Notes: a model not told the origin generated them from the sequence alone. Counted from the first letter of the stretch, positions 43,797 to 53,238 are shown. The stretch is DNA of 64,000 bases from Janthinobacterium tructae (GCF_006517255.1 NZ_CP041185.1:3472001-3536000); one strand, 5' to 3'. Program-made: numbers and translations.

Positions 43797-44486
43797 TCAG
43801 CTCGCATCGTGAAAAATGATGCCCAGGGTGTGGCGCACGCCCGCCCGCAGACGCGACACGCCATGGCGCATGTTGACGCGGTAACTGCCGCGCGTGCCGT
43901 TGACGGGGCGCTGCGCCACGGGAAAGAGCACGGCGTCGCCCTGCGCCAGCGGCACGACCTCGGCGCGCGACTGCATGCGCGGGCGCTGCTCCGTCAGCAC
44001 GAACTCGCCGCCCGTGAAATCGTCCTGCGGGCGCGACAGCAGCACGGCGAGTTGCAGCGGAAACACGTGCTCGCCATACAGGTCCTGGTGCAGGCAGTTG
44101 TAATCGCCTTCGCGGTAGCGCAAGAGCAAGGGCGTGGGCCGCGTCTGCCCGGCCGCATGGCAGCGCGCCAGGAAATCGGCGTGACTGGGCGGAAAGCGCG
44201 TCTCCAGGCCCATGCTGGCATGCCAGCGGTTGGCGATCTCCGCCAGGGGCCCGTACAACTGGTCGCGCAAGGCGGCCACCACATCCGGCAGCGGATACGC
44301 CCAATACTGATACTCGCCCTGGCCAAAGCCGTGGCGCTGCATCACCACACGGCTGCGAAAATGCGACGCCTCGTCGTACTGCGCCGCCAGCGCGGCGCAG
44401 GCGGTCGCATCGAGCAAGCCGGGCACGACGGCGCAGCCATGGGCATTGAGCGCATCCTCGATCTGACGCCAGTCCAGCGCCCTCAC
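43797..44486 (-). CDS. 2OG-Fe(II) oxygenase linked to Ada
   Basis: Iron/2-oxoglutarate-dependent oxygenase, 229 residues. The iron ligands are in YNCLHQDLYGEHVFPLQ (HxD) and the C-terminal NMRHGVSRL, with an Arg following for 2OG. It fits the family described as Oxygenase-NA, often found next to ada and suspected of oxidative dealkylation of DNA or nucleotides. It starts at GTG 44486, overlapping the ada stop codon (GTGA), so the two are translationally coupled. The frame reaches further upstream only as a shadow of ada. It is distinct from AlkB, which lacks this N-terminal region. Confidence 0.85.
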   Translation of the reverse strand: MRALDWRQIEDALNAHGCAVVPGLLDATACAALAAQYDEASHFRSRVVMQRHGFGQGEYQYWAYPLPDVVAALRDQLYGPLAEIANRWHASMGLETRFPPSHADFLARCHAAGQTRPTPLLLRYREGDYNCLHQDLYGEHVFPLQLAVLLSRPQDDFTGGEFVLTEQRPRMQSRAEVVPLAQGDAVLFPVAQRPVNGTRGSYRVNMRHGVSRLRAGVRHTLGIIFHDAS

Positions 44487-45538
44487 CGCTCGCCCTCGCG
44501 CTCGAGCAGCGCCTGCTTGCGTTCCACGCCCCAGCGGTAGCCGGACAAGGCGCCATCGTTGCGCACCACCCGGTGGCAGGGGATGGCGACGGCCAGCGCA
44601 TTCGCCGCGCAGGCGCCCGCCACGGCCCGCGCGCCGTGCGGGGCGCCGATGCGCCGCGCCAGCTCGGCATAGCTGACGGTGCTGCCGGCGGGAATGTCGC
44701 GCAAGGCTTGCCACACGCGCTGCTGGAACACGGTGCCGCGCACGTCGAGCGGCAAGTCCAGACCGATAGCGGGCGCTTCGACCAGGCCGACCACCTGCGC
44801 CACCGTCTGTTCATAGTCCGCTTCCGCGCCGCGCAGCTCGGCCTGCGGAAAGCGGTCCTGCAAGTCGCGCAGCAGCACTTCCGGGTCGTCATCGATCAAA
44901 ATGGCGCAAATGCCCTTGTCCGTGCTGGCCACCAGGATGGCGCCCAGCGAACAGGCGCCGATGGCGAAGCGGATCACGGCGCCGCTGCCGCCAGCGCGAA
45001 ACGCGCCCGGCGTCATGCCCAGCAAGCCCGGCGTGGCGGCGTACAGGCGGCCGCTGGAATTGAAGCCGGCCGCATATAACGTTTCCGTGACGTTCGCCGC
45101 GCCCTGCAAGCCGGCCTTCAGGCGCTCGCCGCGCCGCGCCGCCGCGTACGCTTTCGGCGTGATGCCCGTGTGCGCCTTGAAGACGCGGTGAAAGTGAAAG
45201 CGGCTCATGCCGGCGGCACTGGCAAGGCTGTCCAGGTCAGGCAGCTCGTCGCTGGCGTCGATCAAACGGCAGATGTCGGCCACCATGGCCGCCTGGCGCT
45301 GGGCCAGCGGCGGCAAGTTCGGTTTGCAGCGCAGGCAGGGGCGAAAGCCGGCCGCCTCCGCCTGCTCGCAGCTGGCGTGGAAAGCCACGTTGCGGCGCAA
45401 GGCGGGGCGCGCGGCGCAGGAAGGACGGCAATACACGCCCGTCGTGCGCACCGAGTAATAAAAGACGCCGTCGGCGTCGGGCGCGCGCCGTTGCAGGGCA
45501 TCCCAGCGCTCATCATCGGTGGTGTAAGAGTGATCCAT
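44483..45538 (-). CDS. ada: bifunctional Ada: transcriptional activator and O6-methylguanine-DNA methyltransferase
   Basis: Adaptive-response regulator and repair protein of 351 residues. The N-terminal zinc domain has the four cysteines in GVYCRPSCAARP and FRPCLRCKPN, with the methyl-acceptor being the first. An AraC-type HTH follows (LASAAGMSRFHFHRVFKAHTGITPKAYAAARR, quoted in parts). The C-terminal methyltransferase holds the acceptor motif IPCHRVV and the preceding VSYAELARRIGAP. ATG 45538 (MDHSYTTDDERW) is chosen because GGAG lies seven bases upstream; MTSTESD at 45559 is an alternative. A consensus Ada box lies upstream at 45609-45621. Confidence 0.95.
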   Translation of the reverse strand: MDHSYTTDDERWDALQRRAPDADGVFYYSVRTTGVYCRPSCAARPALRRNVAFHASCEQAEAAGFRPCLRCKPNLPPLAQRQAAMVADICRLIDASDELPDLDSLASAAGMSRFHFHRVFKAHTGITPKAYAAARRGERLKAGLQGAANVTETLYAAGFNSSGRLYAATPGLLGMTPGAFRAGGSGAVIRFAIGACSLGAILVASTDKGICAILIDDDPEVLLRDLQDRFPQAELRGAEADYEQTVAQVVGLVEAPAIGLDLPLDVRGTVFQQRVWQALRDIPAGSTVSYAELARRIGAPHGARAVAGACAANALAVAIPCHRVVRNDGALSGYRWGVERKQALLEREGER

Positions 45539-45608
45539 GTCGGACTCCGTGCTTGTCATTGGCAAGTAGCCAGCATAGCCAGCGCTGGCCGGCGCCACAC
45601 TCCGGCGC

Positions 45609-45621
45609 TTGCTTTTGAATT
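45609..45621 (-). promoter_or_regulatory. candidate Ada box
   Basis: On the minus strand AAT-TCAAAA-GCAA matches the E. coli Ada operator form AAT-N6-GCAA. It lies about 70 bases upstream of ada, with a TATGCT -10-like hexamer 31 bases downstream and no good -35, as expected for an activated promoter. A 14-bp palindrome (45613-45626) overlaps it. Confidence 0.55.
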
Positions 45622-45718
45622 CAAAAAAGGCTGGCGGCGGGCAGCGTGCTCGGTGCTAAAATCGGCCATCGCGCCTCCAGCCGGCGGCGCGCCCTGCCCG
45701 CGCCCCGGAGAAACCGCA

Positions 45719-46438
45719 TTGGACGATCATACTACCCAGGAAAATACGCCCATTTTCCAGCGCATCAAGGATTTTCTGCTGGCGGGCATCGCCGCCGGAC
45801 GCTGGAAGGAAGGCGACGTGATTCCCTCCGAACAAGCCCTGGTAAAACAATTCGGCGTCTCGCGCATGACGGTCAACCGCGCCGTGCGCGAACTGACCAG
45901 CGAACAAATCCTGACGCGGCGCCAGGGTTCCGGCACCTATGTGGCGCAGCAAAAATACCAGGCGACCTTGTTGGAAATCAAAAATATCGCCGATGAAGTG
46001 CGCGCGCGCGGGCATATCCACCGCAGCAGCTTGCAATTACTCGAGCGCACCAAGGCCTCGGATTTGCTGGCCAAGCACTTCGGCTTGCCGCCGGAACACC
46101 CGCTGTTTCATTCGCTGATCGTGCATTTTGAAAACGGCGTGCCGATCCAGGTGGAAGACCGCTGGGTCAACCCCGAGTGCGCGCCCGACTACATGACGCA
46201 GGATTTTTCCAGCATCACGCCGAACGAATACCTGATGGCCGCCGCGCCCCTGCAAGGCGCCACCTACAGCATCGAAGCGCTGTCGGCGCCGCGCGACATC
46301 GCCGAAATGCTGGCCATCGACACCAAACAGCCATGCCTGGTGCTGCGCCGCCAGACGCGCTCGGGCGGCAAGATCGCCTCGATCGCCACCATGTGGCATC
46401 CGGGACACCGCTATCAGTTCGCCGGAAGCTTCGCCTAA
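45719..46438 (+). CDS. hutC: histidine utilization repressor HutC
   Basis: GntR-family repressor of the hut genes, 239 residues from TTG 45719. The N-terminal winged helix contains GRWKEGDVIPSEQALVKQFGVSRMTVNRAVRELTSEQ (quoted in parts: IPSEQALVKQFGVSRMTVNRA), then a UTRA ligand domain with EVRARGHIHRS, VHFENGVPIQVEDRWVNPE, APDYMTQDFSSITPNEYLM and the end GHRYQFAGSF, all HutC-like. Urocanate relieves repression in the family. No ATG occurs before the helix-turn-helix, so the TTG behind GGAG is the best start. It is separated from the hut operon by about 8 kb and oriented away from it. Confidence 0.88.
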   Translation: MDDHTTQENTPIFQRIKDFLLAGIAAGRWKEGDVIPSEQALVKQFGVSRMTVNRAVRELTSEQILTRRQGSGTYVAQQKYQATLLEIKNIADEVRARGHIHRSSLQLLERTKASDLLAKHFGLPPEHPLFHSLIVHFENGVPIQVEDRWVNPECAPDYMTQDFSSITPNEYLMAAAPLQGATYSIEALSAPRDIAEMLAIDTKQPCLVLRRQTRSGGKIASIATMWHPGHRYQFAGSFA

Positions 46439-46633
46439 GGCTATCGCCGCAATTGAATAGCACGATTTCGCGCCAACTTTCTCACGAATTCTCACCAAAT
46501 CGCAAAAAAAACAGCCATTCCGGGGCAAAAAAAATCCCGTTTTGGCCGTTTCTGAACTTAACTACTGCGACTAAATATTCGATGCTATAGTTGCCGCCAG
46601 AAAGCGCCGCAGGCGTTTATTTGGGCGCGCATC

Positions 46634-49600
46634 ATGCCCTGTCAGCCCAGTTCAATCATGCCCCAGAAAGGGATGCACTTGTCGTATTGCAGCCACACGA
46701 GTTTCAGCGCACCGCGCCGACGGCGCCCTGCGCTGCGTCGGCTCGCTCGCATGATACTGGCTGCAGGCATGGCATTCTCGCTGCCGGTGCAGGCGGCGGT
46801 ACACGGCATGGCGCCGACACTGCTGTGGCCGTACGCTACCGCCAGCGCCACCGCCCTGGCGGGACTGGCTTGCTGGCATGCCTGGCGGCTGCGGCAACAA
46901 CTGCGCCACCGGCTCCTGCCCGCACATGCCCTGAGCGAACAGGATGCGGGGCAAGCCTTGCGCGGCGCGGCCCTGACTGGCTGGACCTGGCGGCGCCAGT
47001 CCGACCGCTTGCAGTTTGCGCCCCAGTACCAGGACGTGCTGGGCGACAAGAGTGCCAGGCTCGACCATACACTGGCCGACTGGCTGGCCGAAGTGCACCG
47101 CGACGACCGCGCGCGCCTGAGTCTTGCATTTCGACAACATCTGGATGGCCAGGCGCACGGCACCTTCAATTGCGAATTCCGTTTGCGCCACAGCGACGGC
47201 CACTGGCGCTGGCTGCTGGCGCGCGGCGCCGTGCTGGCACGTGCCTCGGACGGGGCCGCCACCCACGCCAGCGGCATCGTCTGCGATATCAGCGAACGCA
47301 AGCAGGACGAGCAATCACGCATGCGTTCGATGCTGGAAGCGGCGCCCGAAGCCATGCTGGTAGCCGACGTCGAGGGCAAGGTGCATTACGCGAATCAGAT
47401 CGGCGCGCGCTGTTTCGGCTATCCGCTGGCCGAATTGACGGGCATGTCACTGGAACAACTGGTGCCAGAAAGCACGGCCAACCACTCCGTGAGCGACCCG
47501 CAAGCGCGGCACAGCCTGCCGGGCCGGGTGATGATGGCGCGCCGCCGCGACGGCACGCACTTCCCCGCCAAGGTCAGCCTGTCGCCGCTGAGCATGGCCG
47601 GGCAAGTGTTTTCCATCGTTTCGCTGCGCGACATGACGCAGCGCCAGCGCGCCGAAGAAGCCTTGCACGCCAGTTCGGAACGCTACCGCCTGATCGTGCA
47701 AACGGCGGCCGAAGGCATCTGGATGACGGATGCGGACGGCAAAACCACCTTCGTCAACCCGAAGATGGCGCACATGCTGGGCTATACGGTGCAGGAAATG
47801 CTGGGTCGTCCCATGCTCGACTTCATGGATCGCGACAGCCAGTTGCTGATGCAGCGGCGCCTGGCCAGCCACGGCAGCTTCGCCAGCCAGCCGGACCAGG
47901 TCGACTTCCGCTTCTTCCGCAAGGACTTGTCCAGCCTGTGGGGCTTGCTGTCGAGCACCAGTATTCAATCGGACAATGGCGAGCCGGGCGGCACGCTGGC
48001 GATGATTACCGACATCACGGAACGGCGCCAGGCGTCGATCGCGCTGTCCAATTCCAGCCAGCGCATGGCCTCCGTGTTCGGCGCCGTGACGAATGGCCTG
48101 GTGGTGCAGGACAGCCACGGCCACATTTTGGAAAGCAACGCCGCCGCCGAGCGCATGCTGGCGGCCAGTCCGGCCGGCAATAGCCTGTGGCAAGCCATCC
48201 ACGAAGACGGTTCCGCCTTCGACCAGCGCAGCCATCCCGTGCACATCACGCTGTCGACGGGTGTCGCCATGCGCGACGTGCTGATGGGCGTGCAGCAGCC
48301 TGACGGCAGCCTGTCGTGGCTGTCCGTAAATACCGAGGCCATCCGCGATGAATACGGCAAGGTGGGCATGGTGGTGGCCAGCCTGACGGACATCACGTAT
48401 CACAAGCGCAGCGAGAGCGCCTTGCGCGAACTCAATGAACACTTGGAAGAGCGCGTGGCGCAGCGCACGGAGCAGCTGGACCAGGCCAAGCAGGTGGCCG
48501 AAGAGGCCAGCCTGGCGAAGGGCCAATTTCTGGCCAACATGAGCCATGAAATCCGCACGCCGATGAATGGCGTGATCGGCATGGCGTATCTGGCCCTCAA
48601 AACAGACCTGGAACCGCGCCAGCGCGATTACCTGGAAAAAATCCGCTTCGCCGGCGAGCATTTGCTGGGCATCATCGACGATATCCTCGACATCTCGAAA
48701 ATCGAGGCGGGCAAGCTGGAAATCGAGCGCGTCAACTTCAGTTTCGACCACGTGGTGCAAACCCTGATGACGGTGGTGGCACCGCGCGCCGCCAGCAAGA
48801 ACCTGGAACTGCTGTTCGAGATCGACCCGCAATTGCCGGCCGTGCTGGTGGGCGACCCGCTGCGCCTGGGGCAAGTACTGATCAACTACGCCAATAACGC
48901 CATCAAGTTCAGCGAACAGGGCAGCATTACCGTGAAAGTGCGCAAGGTGGTGGCGGACGCCAGGCACTGCCTGGTACGCTTCGAAGTATGCGACCACGGC
49001 ATCGGCCTGTCGCAGGATGAAATGAGCAAGCTGTTCCAGTCCTTCCAGCAAGCCGACACCTCCACCACGCGCGAATATGGCGGCACGGGCCTGGGCCTGG
49101 CCATCTGCAAGCAGCTGGCCCAGCTGATGGGTGGCGACGTGGGCGTCGACAGCCGCCCCGGCGCCGGCAGCACGTTCTGGTTCACGGCCAATCTGGGCAT
49201 TTCCGACCAGGCGGCGCCAGCCATGCTCGACAGCATGGCGCAGACGGCAGCGGCCATGCGCGCCAGCGCCGACGCCGCCCTGGTCTTGCGCACGCTCAAG
49301 CATGCGCGCATCCTGCTGGTGGAAGACAACACCTTCAACCAGCAAGTGGCGCTGGAATTGCTGGAAGAAGCGGGCGCCTCCGTCTGCCTGGCCAACAATG
49401 GCGAAGAGGCGCTTGACCTGCTGCGCCAGACGCAGTTCGACTGCGTGCTGATGGACGTGCAGATGCCGTTGATGGATGGCTTGCAAGCGACGCGCCACAT
49501 CCGCGCCGACCCGCAGCTGGCGCATCTGCGCGTGCTGGCCATGACGGCCACGGCCACCAGTGAAGACCGCGTGCGCTGCCTGGAGGCGGGCATGGACGAT

Positions 49601-50095
49601 TTCATTTCCAAACCGATCCAGCCGGCCATGATGTACCAGACCATCGCCAGCTGGCTGCCGGCGCGCGAGACACCGCCGCCGCCGCCCGCGCGCAGCCGCG
49701 CCGCGCCCGCCTTCAAGACCACCCTGGCCGGCGACCCGCAAGTGATCGACCTGTCCATCCTGGCCAAGTTGCTGGGTTACAACCCGGAAAAAGTGCGCAA
49801 ATTTGCCTTCAAGTTCCTGCAGACGACGCAGGATGGCTTTGGCGACATCGATGCGGCCCTGGCGCGCGGTGACGTGCGCCAGGTACGCGAACTGGGGCAC
49901 CGCATCAAGTCGTCGGCGCGCACCGTGGGGGCCCTGGGGCTGGCAGAACTGTGCCACAACCTGGAAACCCTGGCGCCGGGCGAACCGGCCGACGAGGCTG
50001 AGCGGGCACAACGCATCGTGGCGCGCCTGTGGCCCCTGCTGGAACTGATTACCGAACAAATCATGAATAACACCAGCTTTGCCAATGACGATTAG
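46634..50095 (+). CDS. hybrid sensor histidine kinase with PAS, receiver and HPt domains
   Basis: Large membrane-anchored phosphorelay kinase, 1153 residues. Two hydrophobic segments (about 39-56 and 63-81) are followed by four PAS-type sensor regions (residues about 110-200, 210-330, 340-470, 480-600). HisKA carries the phosphoryl-accepting His in ANMSHEIRTPMNG near 637, the ATPase domain has NAIKFS and GTGLGLAIC, the receiver has the Asp in LMDVQMPLMDG near 940, and a C-terminal HPt has the His in ELGHRIKSSARTVG near 1090. Start is uncertain: ATG 46634, 46658 or 46673 are all in frame and none has a strong ribosome-binding site. The next gene, a single receiver protein, may be its partner. 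Signal unknown. Confidence 0.9.
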   Translation: MPCQPSSIMPQKGMHLSYCSHTSFSAPRRRRPALRRLARMILAAGMAFSLPVQAAVHGMAPTLLWPYATASATALAGLACWHAWRLRQQLRHRLLPAHALSEQDAGQALRGAALTGWTWRRQSDRLQFAPQYQDVLGDKSARLDHTLADWLAEVHRDDRARLSLAFRQHLDGQAHGTFNCEFRLRHSDGHWRWLLARGAVLARASDGAATHASGIVCDISERKQDEQSRMRSMLEAAPEAMLVADVEGKVHYANQIGARCFGYPLAELTGMSLEQLVPESTANHSVSDPQARHSLPGRVMMARRRDGTHFPAKVSLSPLSMAGQVFSIVSLRDMTQRQRAEEALHASSERYRLIVQTAAEGIWMTDADGKTTFVNPKMAHMLGYTVQEMLGRPMLDFMDRDSQLLMQRRLASHGSFASQPDQVDFRFFRKDLSSLWGLLSSTSIQSDNGEPGGTLAMITDITERRQASIALSNSSQRMASVFGAVTNGLVVQDSHGHILESNAAAERMLAASPAGNSLWQAIHEDGSAFDQRSHPVHITLSTGVAMRDVLMGVQQPDGSLSWLSVNTEAIRDEYGKVGMVVASLTDITYHKRSESALRELNEHLEERVAQRTEQLDQAKQVAEEASLAKGQFLANMSHEIRTPMNGVIGMAYLALKTDLEPRQRDYLEKIRFAGEHLLGIIDDILDISKIEAGKLEIERVNFSFDHVVQTLMTVVAPRAASKNLELLFEIDPQLPAVLVGDPLRLGQVLINYANNAIKFSEQGSITVKVRKVVADARHCLVRFEVCDHGIGLSQDEMSKLFQSFQQADTSTTREYGGTGLGLAICKQLAQLMGGDVGVDSRPGAGSTFWFTANLGISDQAAPAMLDSMAQTAAAMRASADAALVLRTLKHARILLVEDNTFNQQVALELLEEAGASVCLANNGEEALDLLRQTQFDCVLMDVQMPLMDGLQATRHIRADPQLAHLRVLAMTATATSEDRVRCLEAGMDDFISKPIQPAMMYQTIASWLPARETPPPPPARSRAAPAFKTTLAGDPQVIDLSILAKLLGYNPEKVRKFAFKFLQTTQDGFGDIDAALARGDVRQVRELGHRIKSSARTVGALGLAELCHNLETLAPGEPADEAERAQRIVARLWPLLELITEQIMNNTSFANDD

Positions 50096-50168
50096 CTACC
50101 GCCAAATCACCTTACGGCAAGGTATCGGCATCGACAACGATGCAGCATATCAATAGAAAGACAGGACG

Positions 50169-50627
50169 ATGAATACTGTATCAAACCAAGCAAGCCGGGA
50201 ACACAATGAAGCAGGTCTGGCGCCGTTGCGCGTGCTGCTGCTGGACGATGATGTCTTCATGCTCGACGTGCTCAGCGACATGCTCGAACAAATGGGCCCA
50301 TTCGACATCCGCTGCGAGTCGCACAGCGAACAGGCGCTGTCGGCCCTGAAGCAGCACCAGCCCGACCTGCTGATCTGCGACCTGTCCATGCCCGACATCG
50401 ACGGCATCGAATTTCTGCGCATGGCGGCTGACAATGGCTTCCGCGGCGGCGTAGTGTTGCTGTCGGGCCTGCATTCGGCCGTGCGCCTGGCAGCCGAACG
50501 CCTGGCCGTGGCCAATGGCCTGCATATATTAGGCACCTTCCGCAAGCCGATGGAAAGCGCGGAATTGCAGCTCATGGTGAACTTGCAACTGCAGCATACG
50601 GCCCGCCTGGCCAGCGTACAGGCCTGA
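50169..50627 (+). CDS. response regulator, single receiver domain
   Basis: Receiver-only response regulator of 152 residues. The acidic pair is in VLLLDDDVFMLDVL, the phosphoacceptor Asp is near residue 74 in LLICDLSMPDIDGIEF, the conserved Ser/Thr is in VVLLSGL and the Lys in GTFRKPM. There is no output domain. AGGACG precedes ATG 50169. It follows the hybrid kinase by 73 bases and is likely phosphorylated by its HPt or acts on shared signalling such as c-di-GMP or chemotaxis; both are inference. Confidence 0.9.
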   Translation: MNTVSNQASREHNEAGLAPLRVLLLDDDVFMLDVLSDMLEQMGPFDIRCESHSEQALSALKQHQPDLLICDLSMPDIDGIEFLRMAADNGFRGGVVLLSGLHSAVRLAAERLAVANGLHILGTFRKPMESAELQLMVNLQLQHTARLASVQA

Positions 50628-50929
50628 GCGCGGAGGAGAACCGGAGGGCGGGCATGGCGCTGCGGGCCAGCAGGCATGCGGCTTTGCCGCCCTGCCGGCA
50701 CGCGCGGTGGCGATATGCCTCAAGTTTTTCTGCAATAATCGCCACGCTTTGAAAAAATGGGTTATTATTTCAGCCATCCCCGCCTGCATACCTCTGGTCG
50801 CACCATCCAAGAATATTGAATTTGTGCCCATTGCCCCCATCTGCTAGCTGCATTCCAGGAAGCATGGATGGCGAACCAGCGTATGGTTAATCCCAGGCAT
50901 TATTGATCCCACCCTCATTTGAGGAAAAT
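50628..50929. other. gap with the trxA promoter region
   Basis: About 300 bases with no supportable gene. The centre (50730-50820) is AT-rich with TTGAAA and TATTAT-like words but spacing is wrong for a clear promoter. Probably the trxA upstream region. Confidence 0.5.
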
Positions 50930-51256
50930 ATGAGCGAAAATATCAAACACATTAGCGATGCATCTTTTGAAGCAGACGTCCTGAAATCCGACTTGCCCGT
51001 CCTGGTGGACTTCTGGGCTGAGTGGTGCGGTCCCTGCAAGGCCATCGCCCCGATCCTGGAAGAAGTGGCCAAGGAATACGCCGGCCGCATCGTGATCGCC
51101 AAGATGGACGTGGACGCCAACCAGGCGGTGCCTGCCAAGTTCGGCATCCGCGGCATCCCGACCCTGATCCTGTTCAAGGATGGTGTCGCTGCTGCGCAAA
51201 AAGTGGGCGCCATGGCCAAGGGCCAGTTGACCGCTTTCGTCGACAGCAACATTTAA
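50930..51256 (+). CDS. trxA: thioredoxin TrxA
   Basis: Cytoplasmic dithiol oxidoreductase, 108 residues. The active site is [14 protein letters not shown] (WCGPC), and the cis-proline loop is RGIPTLILF. It starts [19 protein letters not shown] at ATG 50930 behind TGAGGAAAAT; nine upstream in-frame codons have no thioredoxin similarity. It lies 156 bases ahead of rho, a conserved neighbourhood in proteobacteria. Confidence 0.97.
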   Translation: MSENIKHISDASFEADVLKSDLPVLVDFWAEWCGPCKAIAPILEEVAKEYAGRIVIAKMDVDANQAVPAKFGIRGIPTLILFKDGVAAAQKVGAMAKGQLTAFVDSNI

Positions 51257-51336
51257 TGTATGATAGGCAGCGCTGCGCCCGCAGCGCCGCCTGACTGGAA
51301 CCACCGGGAAGCGGCTTTGCCATCATTCGTGCACAG

Positions 51337-51391
51337 CCTCCCCCAATAATTAATCAACGCCACGCAGTCCCCTCCCCTACCTTTACATCCC
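51337..51391 (+). promoter_or_regulatory. C-rich, G-poor leader before rho (rut-like)
   Basis: By count, 27 of 55 bases are C and only 3 are G, with short YC-rich runs. This is the composition of Rho-binding (rut) sites, and rho is known in enterobacteria to be autoregulated by termination in its leader. A hairpin GCGCTGC / GCAGCGC at 51270-51287 precedes it. The function here is inferred from composition. Confidence 0.4.
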
Positions 51392-51412
51392 GTCTCGGGA
51401 CACTCAACACAT

Positions 51413-52675
51413 ATGCATTTATCCGAACTAAAGGCCCTACACGTATCCGCCCTGCTTGAGATGGCGATCGGTCTTGACATTGACAACGCAGCCCGCTTGC
51501 GCAAACAGGAGCTGATGTTCGCTATCCTGAAAAAACGCGCCAAGTCCGGCGAACAGATTTTTGGCGACGGCGCCCTGGAAGTGCTGCCAGACGGCTTCGG
51601 CTTCCTGCGCTCGCCTGACGCCAGCTACATGGCGTCCACCGACGACATTTACATCTCCCCCTCGCAAATCCGCCGCTTCAATCTGCACACCGGCGATTCG
51701 ATCGAGGGCGAGGTACGGACCCCGAAAGATGGCGAACGCTATTTCGCATTGGTCAAAGTCGACAAGGTCAACGGCGAATCGCCGGAGATGTCGAAACACC
51801 GCATCCTGTTTGAAAACCTGACGCCGCTGCACCCGAACGAGCCGCTGCGCCTGGAACGTGAAATGAATGGCCAGGAAAACATCACCGGCCGTATCATCGA
51901 CCTGATCGCCCCGATCGGCAAAGGCCAGCGCGGCTTGCTGGTGGCATCGCCGAAGTCCGGCAAATCGGTGATCCTGCAGCACATCGCGCATGCGATCACG
52001 GCCAATCACCCGGATATCACGCTGATCGTGCTGCTGATCGACGAACGTCCGGAAGAAGTGACCGAAATGCAACGCTCCGTGCGCGGCGAAGTCGTCGCCT
52101 CGACCTTCGACGAGCCGGCCACGCGCCACGTGCAAGTAGCCGAGATGGTGCTGGAAAAAGCCAAGCGTCTGGTCGAAATGAAAAAAGACGTGGTCATCCT
52201 GCTCGACTCGATCACCCGTCTGGCCCGTGCCTACAACACCGTCATCCCTGCCTCGGGCAAGGTCCTGACCGGTGGTGTCGACGCCAACGCGCTGCAACGT
52301 CCAAAACGCTTCTTTGGCGCCGCGCGCAATATCGAAGAAGGCGGCTCGCTGACCATCATCGCCACGGCGCTGATCGAAACGGGTTCGCGCATGGATGACG
52401 TGATCTTTGAAGAATTCAAGGGTACCGGCAATATGGAAGTGCATCTGGAACGCCGTCTGGCTGAAAAACGCGTCTATCCGGCAATTAACCTGAACAAATC
52501 GGGTACCCGCCGCGAAGAACTGCTGATCAAGCCGAACGAACTGCAAAAAATCTGGATCCTGCGCAAGTTGCTGTACTCGATGGACGAGATCGAGGCGATG
52601 GAGTTCATTCTGGACAAGATGAAGGCGACCAAAAACAACGCCGAGTTCTTCGACATGATGCGCCGAGGGGGGTAA
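51413..52675 (+). CDS. rho: transcription termination factor Rho
   Basis: Hexameric RNA helicase that ends transcription; 420 residues, as in E. coli (419). The N-terminal domain starts [18 protein letters not shown]; the RNA-binding cold-shock fold has [32 protein letters not shown] (quoted in parts). The Walker A is [13 protein letters not shown], Walker B is [15 protein letters not shown], and the Q/R loops follow in [16 protein letters not shown] and [25 protein letters not shown] 51413 lacks a strong ribosome-binding site. A GTAC hairpin repeat and an intrinsic terminator follow. Confidence 0.98.
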   Translation: MHLSELKALHVSALLEMAIGLDIDNAARLRKQELMFAILKKRAKSGEQIFGDGALEVLPDGFGFLRSPDASYMASTDDIYISPSQIRRFNLHTGDSIEGEVRTPKDGERYFALVKVDKVNGESPEMSKHRILFENLTPLHPNEPLRLEREMNGQENITGRIIDLIAPIGKGQRGLLVASPKSGKSVILQHIAHAITANHPDITLIVLLIDERPEEVTEMQRSVRGEVVASTFDEPATRHVQVAEMVLEKAKRLVEMKKDVVILLDSITRLARAYNTVIPASGKVLTGGVDANALQRPKRFFGAARNIEEGGSLTIIATALIETGSRMDDVIFEEFKGTGNMEVHLERRLAEKRVYPAINLNKSGTRREELLIKPNELQKIWILRKLLYSMDEIEAMEFILDKMKATKNNAEFFDMMRRGG

Positions 52676-52677
52676 AC

Positions 52678-52790
52678 CTACTGCGCGTCCCGCTCTACGG
52701 CCTGTGTTGCTCGCTGTACCTTCGTACAGCTGCGCTACTCGGCCGTATATCGGGCCTGCTCGCTACGGTTTCCCTCCCCTCGGTGGCACA
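52678..52790 (+). repeat. extragenic hairpin element, copy C
   Basis: Between rho and its terminator. A hairpin GCTGTAC-CTTC-GTACAGC (52713-52730) sits among the words TACTGCGCG, CTCGGCC, ATCG and GCTCGCTAC, which recur in the same order in the complement of 27737-27855. Confidence 0.7.
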
Positions 52791-52811
52791 TATCAATGTA
52801 CTACCGGCCCA

Positions 52812-52835
52812 AGCCGCTCAATGAGCGGCTTTTTT
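52812..52835 (+). terminator. intrinsic terminator after rho
   Basis: Perfect stem AGCCGCTC / GAGCGGCT (52812-52819 with 52823-52830), three-base loop AAT, followed by five T. Confidence 0.85.
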
Positions 52836-52836
52836 A

Positions 52837-52865
52837 TTGCCTGCGCCCAGAAAGCGCTATATAAT
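52837..52865 (+). promoter_or_regulatory. sigma-70 promoter of rpmE2
   Basis: TTGCCT (52837-52842), spacer of exactly 17 bases, TATAAT (52860-52865). It begins right after the rho terminator and lies about 100 bases before the L31 start codon. Confidence 0.75.
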
Positions 52866-52968
52866 CGACGGTTGCATTATTTTAAACCCTGGCAAGTGAT
52901 CGGCAATCGGGTCAAGAAGCAAGACGACCGACGAAGTGCTGTTTGGCTACCTACTTAGAGAGAATCCC

Positions 52969-53238
52969 ATGAAAGTCGATACCCATCCAGAATACCGCGA
53001 AGTTGTTTTCCACGATCTGTCGTGCGATTTCAAATTCGTTACCCGCTCGACCATCCAAACCCGCGAAAAAATCACCCACGACGGTAAAGAATACCCACTG
53101 GTGAAGATCGAGGTTTCGGCTGAATCGCACCCATTCTTCACGGGCAAGCACAAAATCGTCGATACCGCTGGTCGCGTCGAGAAGTTCCGTCAGAAGTTCG
53201 GTACCGTTGGTTCGAAAACCGCAGTCGCAGCAGGCTGA
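52969..53238 (+). CDS. rpmE2: 50S ribosomal protein L31 type B
   Basis: Ribosomal protein L31, type B (zinc-independent form), 89 residues. It starts [20 protein letters not shown] and has [40 protein letters not shown] (quoted in parts). The CxxC zinc ligands of type A L31 are absent; only one Cys remains, so it is the C-minus paralogue. AGAGAGAATCCC precedes ATG 52969. It has its own promoter and terminator. A zinc-containing L31 may exist elsewhere in the genome. Confidence 0.95.
   Translation: MKVDTHPEYREVVFHDLSCDFKFVTRSTIQTREKITHDGKEYPLVKIEVSAESHPFFTGKHKIVDTAGRVEKFRQKFGTVGSKTAVAAG

Noticed and set aside
45613..45626. TTTTGAATTCAAAA palindrome as an independent operator
   Set aside because: It overlaps the better-supported Ada box, and A/T palindromes of this kind can occur by chance; kept only as a note.
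46500..46575. Terminator after hutC
   Set aside because: CGGG/CCCG can pair with a loop of A and a short T run, but the four-base stem is too weak to call.
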